Source: Nitrospirota bacterium (GTDB lineage Bacteria > Nitrospirota > CAKKRA01 > 9FT-COMBO-42-15). From it: DNA of 16,796 nucleotides. Location of the stretch: NCBI GenBank assembly GCA_023248415.1, contig JAHFEP010000044.1, forward strand, positions 1 to 16,796. The letters run 5' to 3'. A model generated the notes under the pieces. It was not told where the DNA came from and did not search any database. It saw only the letters and a program-made list of their open reading frames with translations. This document shows, piece by piece, positions 1 through 6,128 of this stretch. The translations under genes were made by a program, and so were the position numbers. The first letter of the stretch is position 1; the number at the start of each line of letters is the position of its first letter.

Positions 1-38
1 CATATCTGGTTCTTTACAACAGGGCCATAAAGGCAGTC

Positions 39-70
39 GTAGGTCGTAAGAAAAAATACTTACGACTTAC
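39..70. repeat. Inverted repeat / hairpin
   Basis: Bases 39-50 pair with 59-70 as a 12-bp stem with one G-T wobble around an A-rich 8-base loop. The 8-bp core is GTCGTAAG / CTTACGAC. No T-run follows on the + strand, so this is not a clear intrinsic terminator. It could stabilise the 3' end of a transcript entering from before the window, or be part of a dispersed repeat. Confidence 0.6.
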
Positions 71-115
71 AACTTATTCCACTTTGCTTTCAAGATGACA
101 CTTATTCTTAGTTCT

Positions 116-191
116 GTCATTCCCGAAGTGTTTAATCTGGAATCCGGTTTTAATAAAAACCATATCCCCGATAGAAGCACTCGGGGATGAC
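116..191. repeat. REP-like palindromic element
   Basis: The element is bounded by near-perfect inverted ends: GTCATTCCCGA at 116-126 and TCGGGGATGAC at 181-191, with one mismatch between the arms. Inside, ATCCCCGA (164-171) pairs with TCGGGGAT (181-188) around a 9-base loop. GTCATTCC-type ends are common in dispersed intergenic repeats of environmental bacteria, and a related copy lies at 14891-14964. It sits just upstream of the ferredoxin gene. Confidence 0.65.
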
Positions 192-242
192 AACTTGAAT
201 GCAAATTGAAATTACAACTGTTTTTTAAGGAGGTATAGGAAG

Positions 243-431
243 ATGGGAACAAAATTTAAAATCAATTTAGATGATTGCACAGGCTGCGGGGCATGTGAAG
301 ACGCATGCCCTGATGTCTTTAAGGTGGTGGATGAAAAATCTACAGTCAACAATGAGCTGGTTGATAAGAACATTGACGCATGCAAGGAGGCAAAGGCCTC
401 CTGCCCTGATCAGGCTATTGTTAGTGTGTGA
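243..431 (+). CDS. Single-cluster [4Fe-4S] ferredoxin
   Basis: This 62-residue protein is a small soluble electron carrier of the monocluster ferredoxin type. Cys12, Cys15 and Cys18 together with the remote Cys54 (followed by Pro) fit the four ligands of one [4Fe-4S] cluster. Cys22 and Cys47 are two extra cysteines in the positions that form a disulfide in Desulfovibrio gigas ferredoxin II, so a structural disulfide is possible here (inference). The start is well supported: AAGGAGG at 227-233 lies 9 bases before the ATG. The protein is acidic, as expected for a ferredoxin. A hairpin follows the stop codon and the next gene on the same strand codes for a large iron-sulfur protein. The two may be redox partners, though the actual donor and acceptor cannot be read from the sequence. 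Confidence 0.93.
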   Translation: MGTKFKINLDDCTGCGACEDACPDVFKVVDEKSTVNNELVDKNIDACKEAKASCPDQAIVSV

Positions 432-445
432 GGCCGATCTGTAAT

Positions 446-464
446 CCCCCTTTAGAAAAGGGGG
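446..464. repeat. CCCCCTTT hairpin between ferredoxin and iron-sulfur gene
   Basis: CCCCCTTT (446-453) pairs with AAAGGGGG (457-464) around a 3-base AGA loop. The same 8-bp stem recurs at 7866-7884. There is no T-run, so it is more likely a dispersed palindromic repeat or mRNA-stabilising hairpin than an intrinsic terminator. Confidence 0.7.
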
Positions 465-491
465 AGATATTGAAACATTGCGAGGTTGCAG

Positions 492-509
492 GCACGAATT
501 TATTCGTGC
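492..509. repeat. Hairpin before the cNMP/ferredoxin fusion gene
   Basis: GCACGAA (492-498) pairs with TTCGTGC (503-509) with a 4-base loop, ending 18 bases before the next start codon. It is close to the ribosome-binding site but leaves AGGTG free. It may be a repeat or a 5' leader structure; no ligand-binding architecture is visible. Confidence 0.5.
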
Positions 510-527
510 AAAAGGCAGGTGATTTAA

Positions 528-2414
528 ATGATTAGAACATTAGATGCAAGCGATTTTATAGAAACAAAAAAGAAGAGGCCGTTTTATTCTGATACTTCAT
601 CTTCAGCAGGTGTCAGATCTGCAGCAACCACTGAGATACAGCAGCGCCGTGAGCTGTTTGGAATTAAAGGTGTGCTTTGCAAAAAGGATAAGGGAATGGT
701 TGTTTATCGCGAGGGAGAAGATGGAGATAGTTTTTATCTCCTGCAAAAAGGCAGTATCACATTAAATATTAATCATGGGATGATTGTTGAGAGCGTAGAA
801 CCCCTTGAGTTTTTTGGCGCCGAATCTGTCTTTTCTAAAAAATGGCTGACAACCGCAGTTGTAAATGATGATGCAGAACTATATGAATTCAAGAATTCAG
901 ATTTGATGAACTCCATTGATTTTGGAAAAGGGAGTGAATTATTGAAAATCGTTGAGCAGGCATATACAAAGGAAAGGGTAAAATTACTATTATATAAGAT
1001 TTCCCATTTTACCGGGATTAATGAAAATGAGCTAAAAGATATTGCCAAAAAGACAACAATAATACCTTTTAAAAAGGGCCAGATTATGGACATAAAACCC
1101 GAAGAGGGTTTATACATGGTTTCAGAAGGAAAGATAATTTTAGTTAGAGAAGATATCAGCAACAGCGCTGATTCTGTTTATAAGTGTGGAGATATAATCT
1201 ATAAGCCGCTATTTAAACTTGCAGGAGAAGAGGATGGAGAAATGTTGAGGCTGAATGAAAAATTCGTTCAGAGGATGGTAGAAATATCCGAGCCTTTTAA
1301 AGGCAAAATAAACGAGGAGATGAAAAAGAGAGAAAGATATGCTAAATCTGCGGGCATTAAACAAAAGAACATTGAGCCTGCTGCCCATGTCATGTTGGAA
1401 AAAGAACAGAAGCCTGCTGCTGTGACGGAGAATAAATCGGATATAAAAAAAGAGGAGAAAAGGGAGAGATTAAACACACACGAAATAAGCCTGTTATTGT
1501 CAGCCTCCCCTGTCTTTGGCAGTATCGGCCTTAAAGAAAGGACAAAGATTGCTAAGTGTGCAGAACTGGCCTGTTTTGATAAGAATCAGGAAATCATAAA
1601 GGCAGGCGCATACTGCGAGGGAAAATTCTACATTATTAAAAAAGGTCAGGTAAAGATTTTGAGGGCAAGCAGCAGGGGGAATATTATAACAGCAGGATGG
1701 TTAGAAGAAGGCGATTTCTTCGGCGAGATGCCGCTGATTTATAATGTTGAAAGCAGCGAGAGCATTATATCAATAACAAATATTGAACTTCTCGCCATTA
1801 ATAAAGGAGATTTCAAAGACCTTTATGATTATCACCCGAGTTTTAAAACAGCAATAATAAACAGGCAGAAGGAAAGGACAAGAGGATTTTCTGAGATTGA
1901 AAATAATCTGAAGGCATTAAGCATAATGAATTTTATGGTTGAAAACGGCCTTACCTATGCTGCGAACCTCAAGGTATATGAGCTTAATAAATGTATAAAT
2001 TGTTTCTCCTGCGTAAAGGCATGCAAGGAGAGGCACGGCACTGCAAGATTCAGGAGGATTGGGCCAAAATATAGCTATGCAAGTGTCCCCCAGTCCTGCC
2101 GCACCTGCAAACATCCTACCTGTCTTAGCAAGTGCCGAAAGGATGCTATCAAACGTGAGGATAACGGTGAGATTGCAATTAATTCAAAATGCGTCGGCTG
2201 CGGCTTATGCGCAAAGTCGTGCGCCTTTGGGGCTATTGAGGTCATTGAAGCAGAGATAGTAAATGGAAAAGCAAAACGAAAATCTGTTAAGTGCGAGCAC
2301 TGCAGGGGATATAGGGATTGCGCCTGCGTATCAGAGTGCCCGACAGGCGCAATGAAGCATGTGGACCCAAGAACCTATTTTAAACATCTTCTAACTCAAC
2401 AGGAGGTTAAGTAA
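528..2414 (+). CDS. Cyclic-nucleotide-binding-like / four-cluster [4Fe-4S] fusion protein
   Basis: This 628-residue cytoplasmic-looking protein joins a sensor-like front to an iron-sulfur back. Residues about 43-130 and 325-440 look like cNMP-binding beta barrels, and a third, degenerate copy may occupy about 165-215. A charged linker, about 255-320, follows it. The best cassette (FFGEMPL, 397-403) lacks the arginine that normally contacts the cyclic phosphate, so cAMP/cGMP binding is doubtful. The C-terminal part has four cysteine groups: 489/492/495/499, 524/527/532/536, 555/558/561/565, and 589/592/598 or 600/604. They are arranged like the electron-transfer B subunits of DMSO-reductase-type enzymes. 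No helix-turn-helix is apparent, so it is unlikely to be an ordinary Crp regulator. AGGTG precedes the ATG. It lies downstream of a ferredoxin and upstream of two exported proteins. I infer a redox or signal-gated electron-transfer role; the function is unproven. Confidence 0.88.
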   Translation: MIRTLDASDFIETKKKRPFYSDTSSSAGVRSAATTEIQQRRELFGIKGVLCKKDKGMVVYREGEDGDSFYLLQKGSITLNINHGMIVESVEPLEFFGAESVFSKKWLTTAVVNDDAELYEFKNSDLMNSIDFGKGSELLKIVEQAYTKERVKLLLYKISHFTGINENELKDIAKKTTIIPFKKGQIMDIKPEEGLYMVSEGKIILVREDISNSADSVYKCGDIIYKPLFKLAGEEDGEMLRLNEKFVQRMVEISEPFKGKINEEMKKRERYAKSAGIKQKNIEPAAHVMLEKEQKPAAVTENKSDIKKEEKRERLNTHEISLLLSASPVFGSIGLKERTKIAKCAELACFDKNQEIIKAGAYCEGKFYIIKKGQVKILRASSRGNIITAGWLEEGDFFGEMPLIYNVESSESIISITNIELLAINKGDFKDLYDYHPSFKTAIINRQKERTRGFSEIENNLKALSIMNFMVENGLTYAANLKVYELNKCINCFSCVKACKERHGTARFRRIGPKYSYASVPQSCRTCKHPTCLSKCRKDAIKREDNGEIAINSKCVGCGLCAKSCAFGAIEVIEAEIVNGKAKRKSVKCEHCRGYRDCACVSECPTGAMKHVDPRTYFKHLLTQQEVK

Positions 2415-2440
2415 TTTTTAATTTGAAAGGAGGTGAGATT

Positions 2441-2773
2441 ATGAAGAAACGGCGGGGCATAATGTTCTTATCAGCAATTATTGTTCTGATAATGCTGTTA
2501 ATCAGCGTTCAATATTCCTTTGCAATGTCCTTTGAGAAGGCAAAGAAATTGATTACCAAAGAGTCGATGCAAAAGGGATTTGAGCAACAGGATATCATAT
2601 ATGCAGTAAGCATTATGAAAGATCTTGTTCACAAAGGTATTTCCGTTGATGAGGCATATGCTGTGGCAAGCAGAATAGTAAAAAGGTCTGACAGTGAAGA
2701 ACTTAAGTTCAATGCACAGCGTATAAAAGATGCAGCAGTAAACAGCCCTGATTACTGGGTAATGCAAAACTAA
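2441..2773 (+). CDS. Small exported protein of unknown function
   Basis: I chose the ATG at 2441 because GGAGG at 2429-2433 sits 7 bases before it. An upstream in-frame TTG at 2423 would place the Shine-Dalgarno inside the gene. The resulting 110-residue protein begins with a Lys/Arg cluster and a hydrophobic stretch (about residues 8-27) ending in SFA, which looks like a cleavable signal peptide. The mature part is about 80 residues, charged and probably helical. It has no cysteines or CxxCH motif, so it is not a cytochrome. The gene begins 26 bases after the iron-sulfur fusion gene and ends 13 bases before the heme-PKD gene, so all three are probably co-transcribed. I do not recognise the family. 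A periplasmic role alongside the next gene product is an inference from position. Confidence 0.8.
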   Translation: MKKRRGIMFLSAIIVLIMLLISVQYSFAMSFEKAKKLITKESMQKGFEQQDIIYAVSIMKDLVHKGISVDEAYAVASRIVKRSDSEELKFNAQRIKDAAVNSPDYWVMQN

Positions 2774-2786
2774 TAAGGAGGCAGCT

Positions 2787-3845
2787 ATGATTAAAACAAG
2801 TTTACGCAGTCTTTCAGTATTAATTTTTACACTATTTTTATTCCCGGCAATGCTATATGCATTTCAAGCGGATTTAAATGTATGGAAATCTGTTTATCCA
2901 AGCTCAACACTGGGCAGTAGCCTAAGCTGTAACCTTTGCCATGGTTCATCAAAGACGGCAGCAAATGCTACCTCGTATGGAAAAGCGGTGTGGGGTACTT
3001 CGCCTATATCAGCAGCGGCTATCAAGGCAGTGGAAGGCTTAGATTCAGACGGCGATGGGGCTAATAATCTTGCTGAGATAAATGCAAACACAAATCCAAG
3101 CGACCCTAACAGTAAGCCAGCACCACCACCACCTCCACCAGTTGACAATCCGCCAACAGCAAAGATAACAGTTGCTAAAACAACCTTTACAACGGGCGAG
3201 ACAGCGACTTTCAGCGGCTCAGCCTCTACAGATGATAAGGGAATAAGCAAATATGAGTGGGACCTAAACGGTGATAATACTATAGATGCAACTGGTGTAT
3301 CAGCATCAACTACCTACGCTGCTGCTGGTTCCTATAAGGTTACATTAAAGGTTACAGATACTATTGGCCAGACAGGAAGCGCCTCGGTCACGATTACTGT
3401 ATCAGCGCCAGTGCCTCCACCTGTAACAGATGCACTGCCTGTTGCCAGAATATCAGCCTCAAAAACATCTGTTAATACCGGAGAGATTGTTAATCTAAGC
3501 GGTTCAGGCTCAACTGATGATAAAGGCATAACTAAGTATGAATGGGATTTTACATCAAATGGAAGCATAGATGCTACAGGGGTAACTGCTTCAACATCCT
3601 ATCCTTCAGCAGGAACATTCAGGGTTACCTTAAAGGTTACTGATACTATAGGCCAGACAGGGTCAGCCATAGTAAATATAACTGTGATTACCACAGCACC
3701 GCCAACTCAGCCGCCGCCTCCTCCAAATGATGACAGCAAGAAGAAAGAAGAAGAAAGAAAAAAGAAAGAGGATGGTGAGCGGAAGAAGAAGGAAGAAGAG
3801 AAAAAGAAAAAGGAAGATGAAGAACGGAAGAAGAAAAAATCATAA
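2787..3845 (+). CDS. Exported monoheme c-type protein with two PKD domains
   Basis: The 352-residue product has an N-terminal signal peptide (hydrophobic 9-25). One CxxCH heme-attachment motif follows (Cys48, Cys51, His52). Residues 86-97 hold an Asp-rich calcium-binding-like loop (DSDGDG) resembling thrombospondin type 3 or EF-hand loops. Two PKD-type beta-sandwich domains occupy about 122-206 and 217-301, separated by proline-rich linkers. The last 36 residues are almost only Lys, Glu, Asp and Arg. The two PKD copies share the stretch VTDTIGQTGSA exactly, which suggests a recent internal duplication. The start is supported by AAGGAGG just upstream. Family knowledge places such proteins in the periplasm or at the cell surface, where PKD domains mediate binding. 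With the iron-sulfur proteins upstream, it could be an outer electron-transfer or adhesion component (inference). The gene ends at a strong terminator. Confidence 0.87.
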   Translation: MIKTSLRSLSVLIFTLFLFPAMLYAFQADLNVWKSVYPSSTLGSSLSCNLCHGSSKTAANATSYGKAVWGTSPISAAAIKAVEGLDSDGDGANNLAEINANTNPSDPNSKPAPPPPPPVDNPPTAKITVAKTTFTTGETATFSGSASTDDKGISKYEWDLNGDNTIDATGVSASTTYAAAGSYKVTLKVTDTIGQTGSASVTITVSAPVPPPVTDALPVARISASKTSVNTGEIVNLSGSGSTDDKGITKYEWDFTSNGSIDATGVTASTSYPSAGTFRVTLKVTDTIGQTGSAIVNITVITTAPPTQPPPPPNDDSKKKEEERKKKEDGERKKKEEEKKKKEDEERKKKKS

Positions 3846-3867
3846 TTCCTAACATTCTCTCAATATT

Positions 3868-3903
3868 AAGGGCAGGTGAAAATAAACCCACCTGCCCTTT
3901 TTT
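3868..3903 (+). terminator. Rho-independent terminator
   Basis: GGGCAGGTG (3870-3878) pairs perfectly with CACCTGCCC (3889-3897), and two more A-T pairs extend the stem at the base. The loop is 10 A-rich bases and a run of six T follows (3898-3903). It ends the redox operon 23 bases after the PKD gene and separates it from the radical SAM unit. Confidence 0.95.
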
Positions 3904-3926
3904 ATTAATATGAGAAAGATTTGTGA

Positions 3927-3955
3927 TTGACTGAAAATCAAAAAATCAGTATAGT
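3927..3955 (+). promoter_or_regulatory. Sigma-70-type promoter, probably giving a leaderless mRNA
   Basis: TTGACT (3927-3932) and TATAGT (3950-3955) each match five of six consensus bases and are separated by exactly 17 bases. The next gene's ATG begins at 3964, only 8 bases after the -10 box, where transcription would normally begin. No Shine-Dalgarno precedes that ATG. Together these point to a leaderless transcript. Confidence 0.75.
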
Positions 3956-3963
3956 TACTTATC

Positions 3964-5319
3964 ATGAATGTACTCTTAATATACCCTGCTTCTGACAATG
4001 CCTTTAGCAAGGTTGGTTTTATCCTGCCGCCGCTCGGCCTCGGCTATATTGCCTCTGTTCTAAAAAGGGCTGGCCATAAGGTAAAAATATATGATTATAA
4101 TGTCCAATCCGATGGTATCAGCTTTGACGGTTTTGATATTGCAGGCATCTCTGCAAATACATCAAGGCATAAGAGGGCATTGCAGGTTGCAAGGGAGGCG
4201 CAGAAGAATGGGTTGAAGGTGGTAATGGGCGGGCCCCATGTTACATTTATGGATGAAGATACTGTAATGAATGACGGCATAGACTATGTTGTTCGTAATG
4301 AAGGCGAAGATACATTCTTAGAGCTTGTTGATGCAATTGAAAATGGCTTGTCCCTCAGTGGAATAAACGGCATTTCATATAAAGAAAATAACATATTTAA
4401 AAGAAACCCTGACAGGCCTGCAATAAATGATATTGATTCAATCCCGCTTCCTGCAAGGGAGTTGATGCAGATGGGCAGATATAATACCTTAGAGATGGCT
4501 AAGAGGAAAACCACATCAATTATTACAAGCAGGGGCTGTCCGTTAGACTGCTCCTTTTGTGCATCATCCTTTTCCAGCATGGGATGGCGCGCAAGAAGGG
4601 TTGACTTGGTTATAGATGAGATAGAGTTATTAAATAAGAAATACGGTTTCAGCGGCATCGCCTTTCTTGACGATAACTTTACAATGAAGCCGAGCAGGGT
4701 TATTGCGATTTCTAAGGAGATTGTAAAGAGGGGGCTTGATATAAGATGGTGGTGTTTTTCCCGTGTTGATACCATTGCAAAGAATGAGGAGATGGTAAGA
4801 TGGATGTCAGATTCAGGATGCAGGCATATCTTTATGGGCATAGAGAGTGTAAATCAGGATGTGCTAAATTCGTATAATAAAAAATACAGCGCAGACAAGG
4901 CAAAGCAGGCAGTGGAGCTGCTCAGGGATTACAAGATAGAGACTATGGCGAGCTTTATATTTGGCGATATTAAAGAGACAAAGGATATGATGCTCGAGAC
5001 TATAAAATATGCAAAAAAACTTAACCCCGGCAGCGCACAGTTTACCATACTTACACCATATCCCGGTACAAGACTTTATAATGAGATAAAGGAGAGGCTG
5101 ATCACAGATGACTGGGATAAATATGACTGCATGAATCCTGTGCTGAGGCTGGATTATGTATCGTCAGAGGAACTCAAAGAGATTTTATTGCGTGCATATA
5201 AATCCTTTTACATAAGGCCAAGCAGGATTATTACAAGCCTTTTAAGCAGCATAAGGGGCAGGGGTGTGAAGATTGGCAAGGTAAAGGAACTGATTTCTGT
5301 ATTGAAGACAGCAGGATAG
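3964..5319 (+). CDS. B12-binding-domain radical SAM protein
   Basis: The 451-residue protein has the class B radical SAM layout. A Rossmann-like cobalamin-binding domain occupies residues 1-140 (MNVLLIYP start, PPLGLGYIAS, GGPHVT). The radical SAM core is about 180-400, with the cluster motif CxxxCxxC at Cys192, Cys196 and Cys199, and a short basic C-terminal region follows. The B12 domain lacks the classic DxHxxG, as is common in this class (for example in BchE-, HpnP- and HpnJ-like enzymes). Such enzymes use a radical for methylation, cyclisation or rearrangement of lipids, tetrapyrroles or sugars; the substrate here cannot be told. There is no Shine-Dalgarno, but a promoter lies immediately upstream. 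The rmlA-like gene follows after 17 bases and is probably in the same operon, which may hint at cell-surface or glycolipid chemistry (inference). Confidence 0.9.
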   Translation: MNVLLIYPASDNAFSKVGFILPPLGLGYIASVLKRAGHKVKIYDYNVQSDGISFDGFDIAGISANTSRHKRALQVAREAQKNGLKVVMGGPHVTFMDEDTVMNDGIDYVVRNEGEDTFLELVDAIENGLSLSGINGISYKENNIFKRNPDRPAINDIDSIPLPARELMQMGRYNTLEMAKRKTTSIITSRGCPLDCSFCASSFSSMGWRARRVDLVIDEIELLNKKYGFSGIAFLDDNFTMKPSRVIAISKEIVKRGLDIRWWCFSRVDTIAKNEEMVRWMSDSGCRHIFMGIESVNQDVLNSYNKKYSADKAKQAVELLRDYKIETMASFIFGDIKETKDMMLETIKYAKKLNPGSAQFTILTPYPGTRLYNEIKERLITDDWDKYDCMNPVLRLDYVSSEELKEILLRAYKSFYIRPSRIITSLLSSIRGRGVKIGKVKELISVLKTAG

Positions 5320-5336
5320 CAAGGGAGGAAGATATA

Positions 5337-6110
5337 ATGAAAGGCATTATCTTGGCAGGCGGTCTTGGAACAAGGCTCTTTCCATTAACAAAGGTTACAA
5401 ACAAGCACCTGCTTCCAGTATATAATAAGCCGATGATATATTATCCAATAGAGGCTTTGATTAATGCAGGTATCAGAGATATACTTATTGTTACAGGCGG
5501 GAGCAGCGCAGGTGATTTTCTAAAGCTTATTGGCAATGGAAAGGAGTTTGGTCTCAAGCATGTAAATTATACATATCAGGAAGGGGAGGGCGGGATAGCA
5601 CAGGCGCTCGGCTTGGCAGAGTTCTTTGCAGATAATGACAAGATTGTGGTTGTCTTGGGCGATAACATCATTGAGAAGAACATAAAAAGGCAGGTTGAGG
5701 ATTTTGAGAAGCAAAAGAAAGGCGCAAAGATATTATTGCAGAAGGTTAAAGACCCGCAGAGATTCGGTGTGCCGGTATTTAGCAAGATAGCGAGAGAGCA
5801 GGAGAGCAGGGGAGCAGGAGAGGAAGGTAATAAGATTATTAAGATAGAAGAGAAGCCAAAAGAGCCGAAATCAGATTTTGCTGTTACAGGAATTTATATG
5901 TATGACAGCAGGGTCTTTGATATAATCAAGACACTAAAACCCTCTGATAGAGGCGAGCTTGAGATAACAGATGTGAACAATAATTATATTGAAAAAAGTG
6001 AGATGACTTATGATATCCTTGACGGCTGGTGGACAGATGCAGGGACATTTGATTCGCTCCTCTACGCAAGCAAGATGGTGGCAGAGACTGGGGCGAACAA
6101 GATGAAATAA
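5337..6110 (+). CDS. RmlA-like glucose-1-phosphate nucleotidyltransferase
   Basis: This 257-residue enzyme belongs to the sugar-1-phosphate nucleotidyltransferase family and most likely couples dTTP with glucose 1-phosphate to form dTDP-glucose. The N-terminal signature GGLGTRLFPLT (8-18), with Lys23 and LLPVYNKPMIYYP after it, forms the nucleotide site. LGDN at 107-110 supplies the metal-binding aspartate, and EEKPKEPKSDFAVTGIY (171-187) is the usual sugar-binding stretch. It is shorter than the classical RmlA of about 290 residues and matches the short form. Residues about 153-165 are an extra Glu/Gly/Arg-rich segment encoded by a purine repeat, inserted in frame just before the sugar site. 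GGGAGG at 5323-5328 supports the start. No rmlB, rmlC or rmlD is present in the window, so the exact sugar product is uncertain. Confidence 0.88.
   Translation: MKGIILAGGLGTRLFPLTKVTNKHLLPVYNKPMIYYPIEALINAGIRDILIVTGGSSAGDFLKLIGNGKEFGLKHVNYTYQEGEGGIAQALGLAEFFADNDKIVVVLGDNIIEKNIKRQVEDFEKQKKGAKILLQKVKDPQRFGVPVFSKIAREQESRGAGEEGNKIIKIEEKPKEPKSDFAVTGIYMYDSRVFDIIKTLKPSDRGELEITDVNNNYIEKSEMTYDILDGWWTDAGTFDSLLYASKMVAETGANKMK
5790..5827 (+). repeat. In-frame GAGCAGG-type purine repeat inside the rmlA-like gene
   Basis: The stretch is built from imperfect units such as GAGCAGGA and GAGCAGGG and is almost all A and G. It encodes the low-complexity residues at about 153-164 of the nucleotidyltransferase, in a place where family members normally have a short loop. 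It keeps the reading frame. It looks like a mobile or slippage-derived microrepeat. Confidence 0.65.
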
Positions 6111-6128
6111 TTCAAGGATTACCTCTAT

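Noticed and set aside
446..464. Hairpin after the ferredoxin as an intrinsic terminator
   Set aside because: The stem is good but no T-run follows on the coding strand, and a similar stem recurs elsewhere as a repeat.
2423..2425. TTG at 2423 as start of the small exported protein
   Set aside because: It would put the strong GGAGG site inside the gene and lengthen the signal peptide; the ATG at 2441 fits better.
4284..4841. 185-codon open frame on the minus strand
   Set aside because: It lies entirely inside the radical SAM gene and has no recognisable domain; it is a shadow frame.
3964..5319. Calling the B12 radical SAM protein BchE, HpnP or HpnJ
   Set aside because: The domain layout is shared by many subfamilies and nothing in the neighbourhood shows chlorophyll or hopanoid synthesis.
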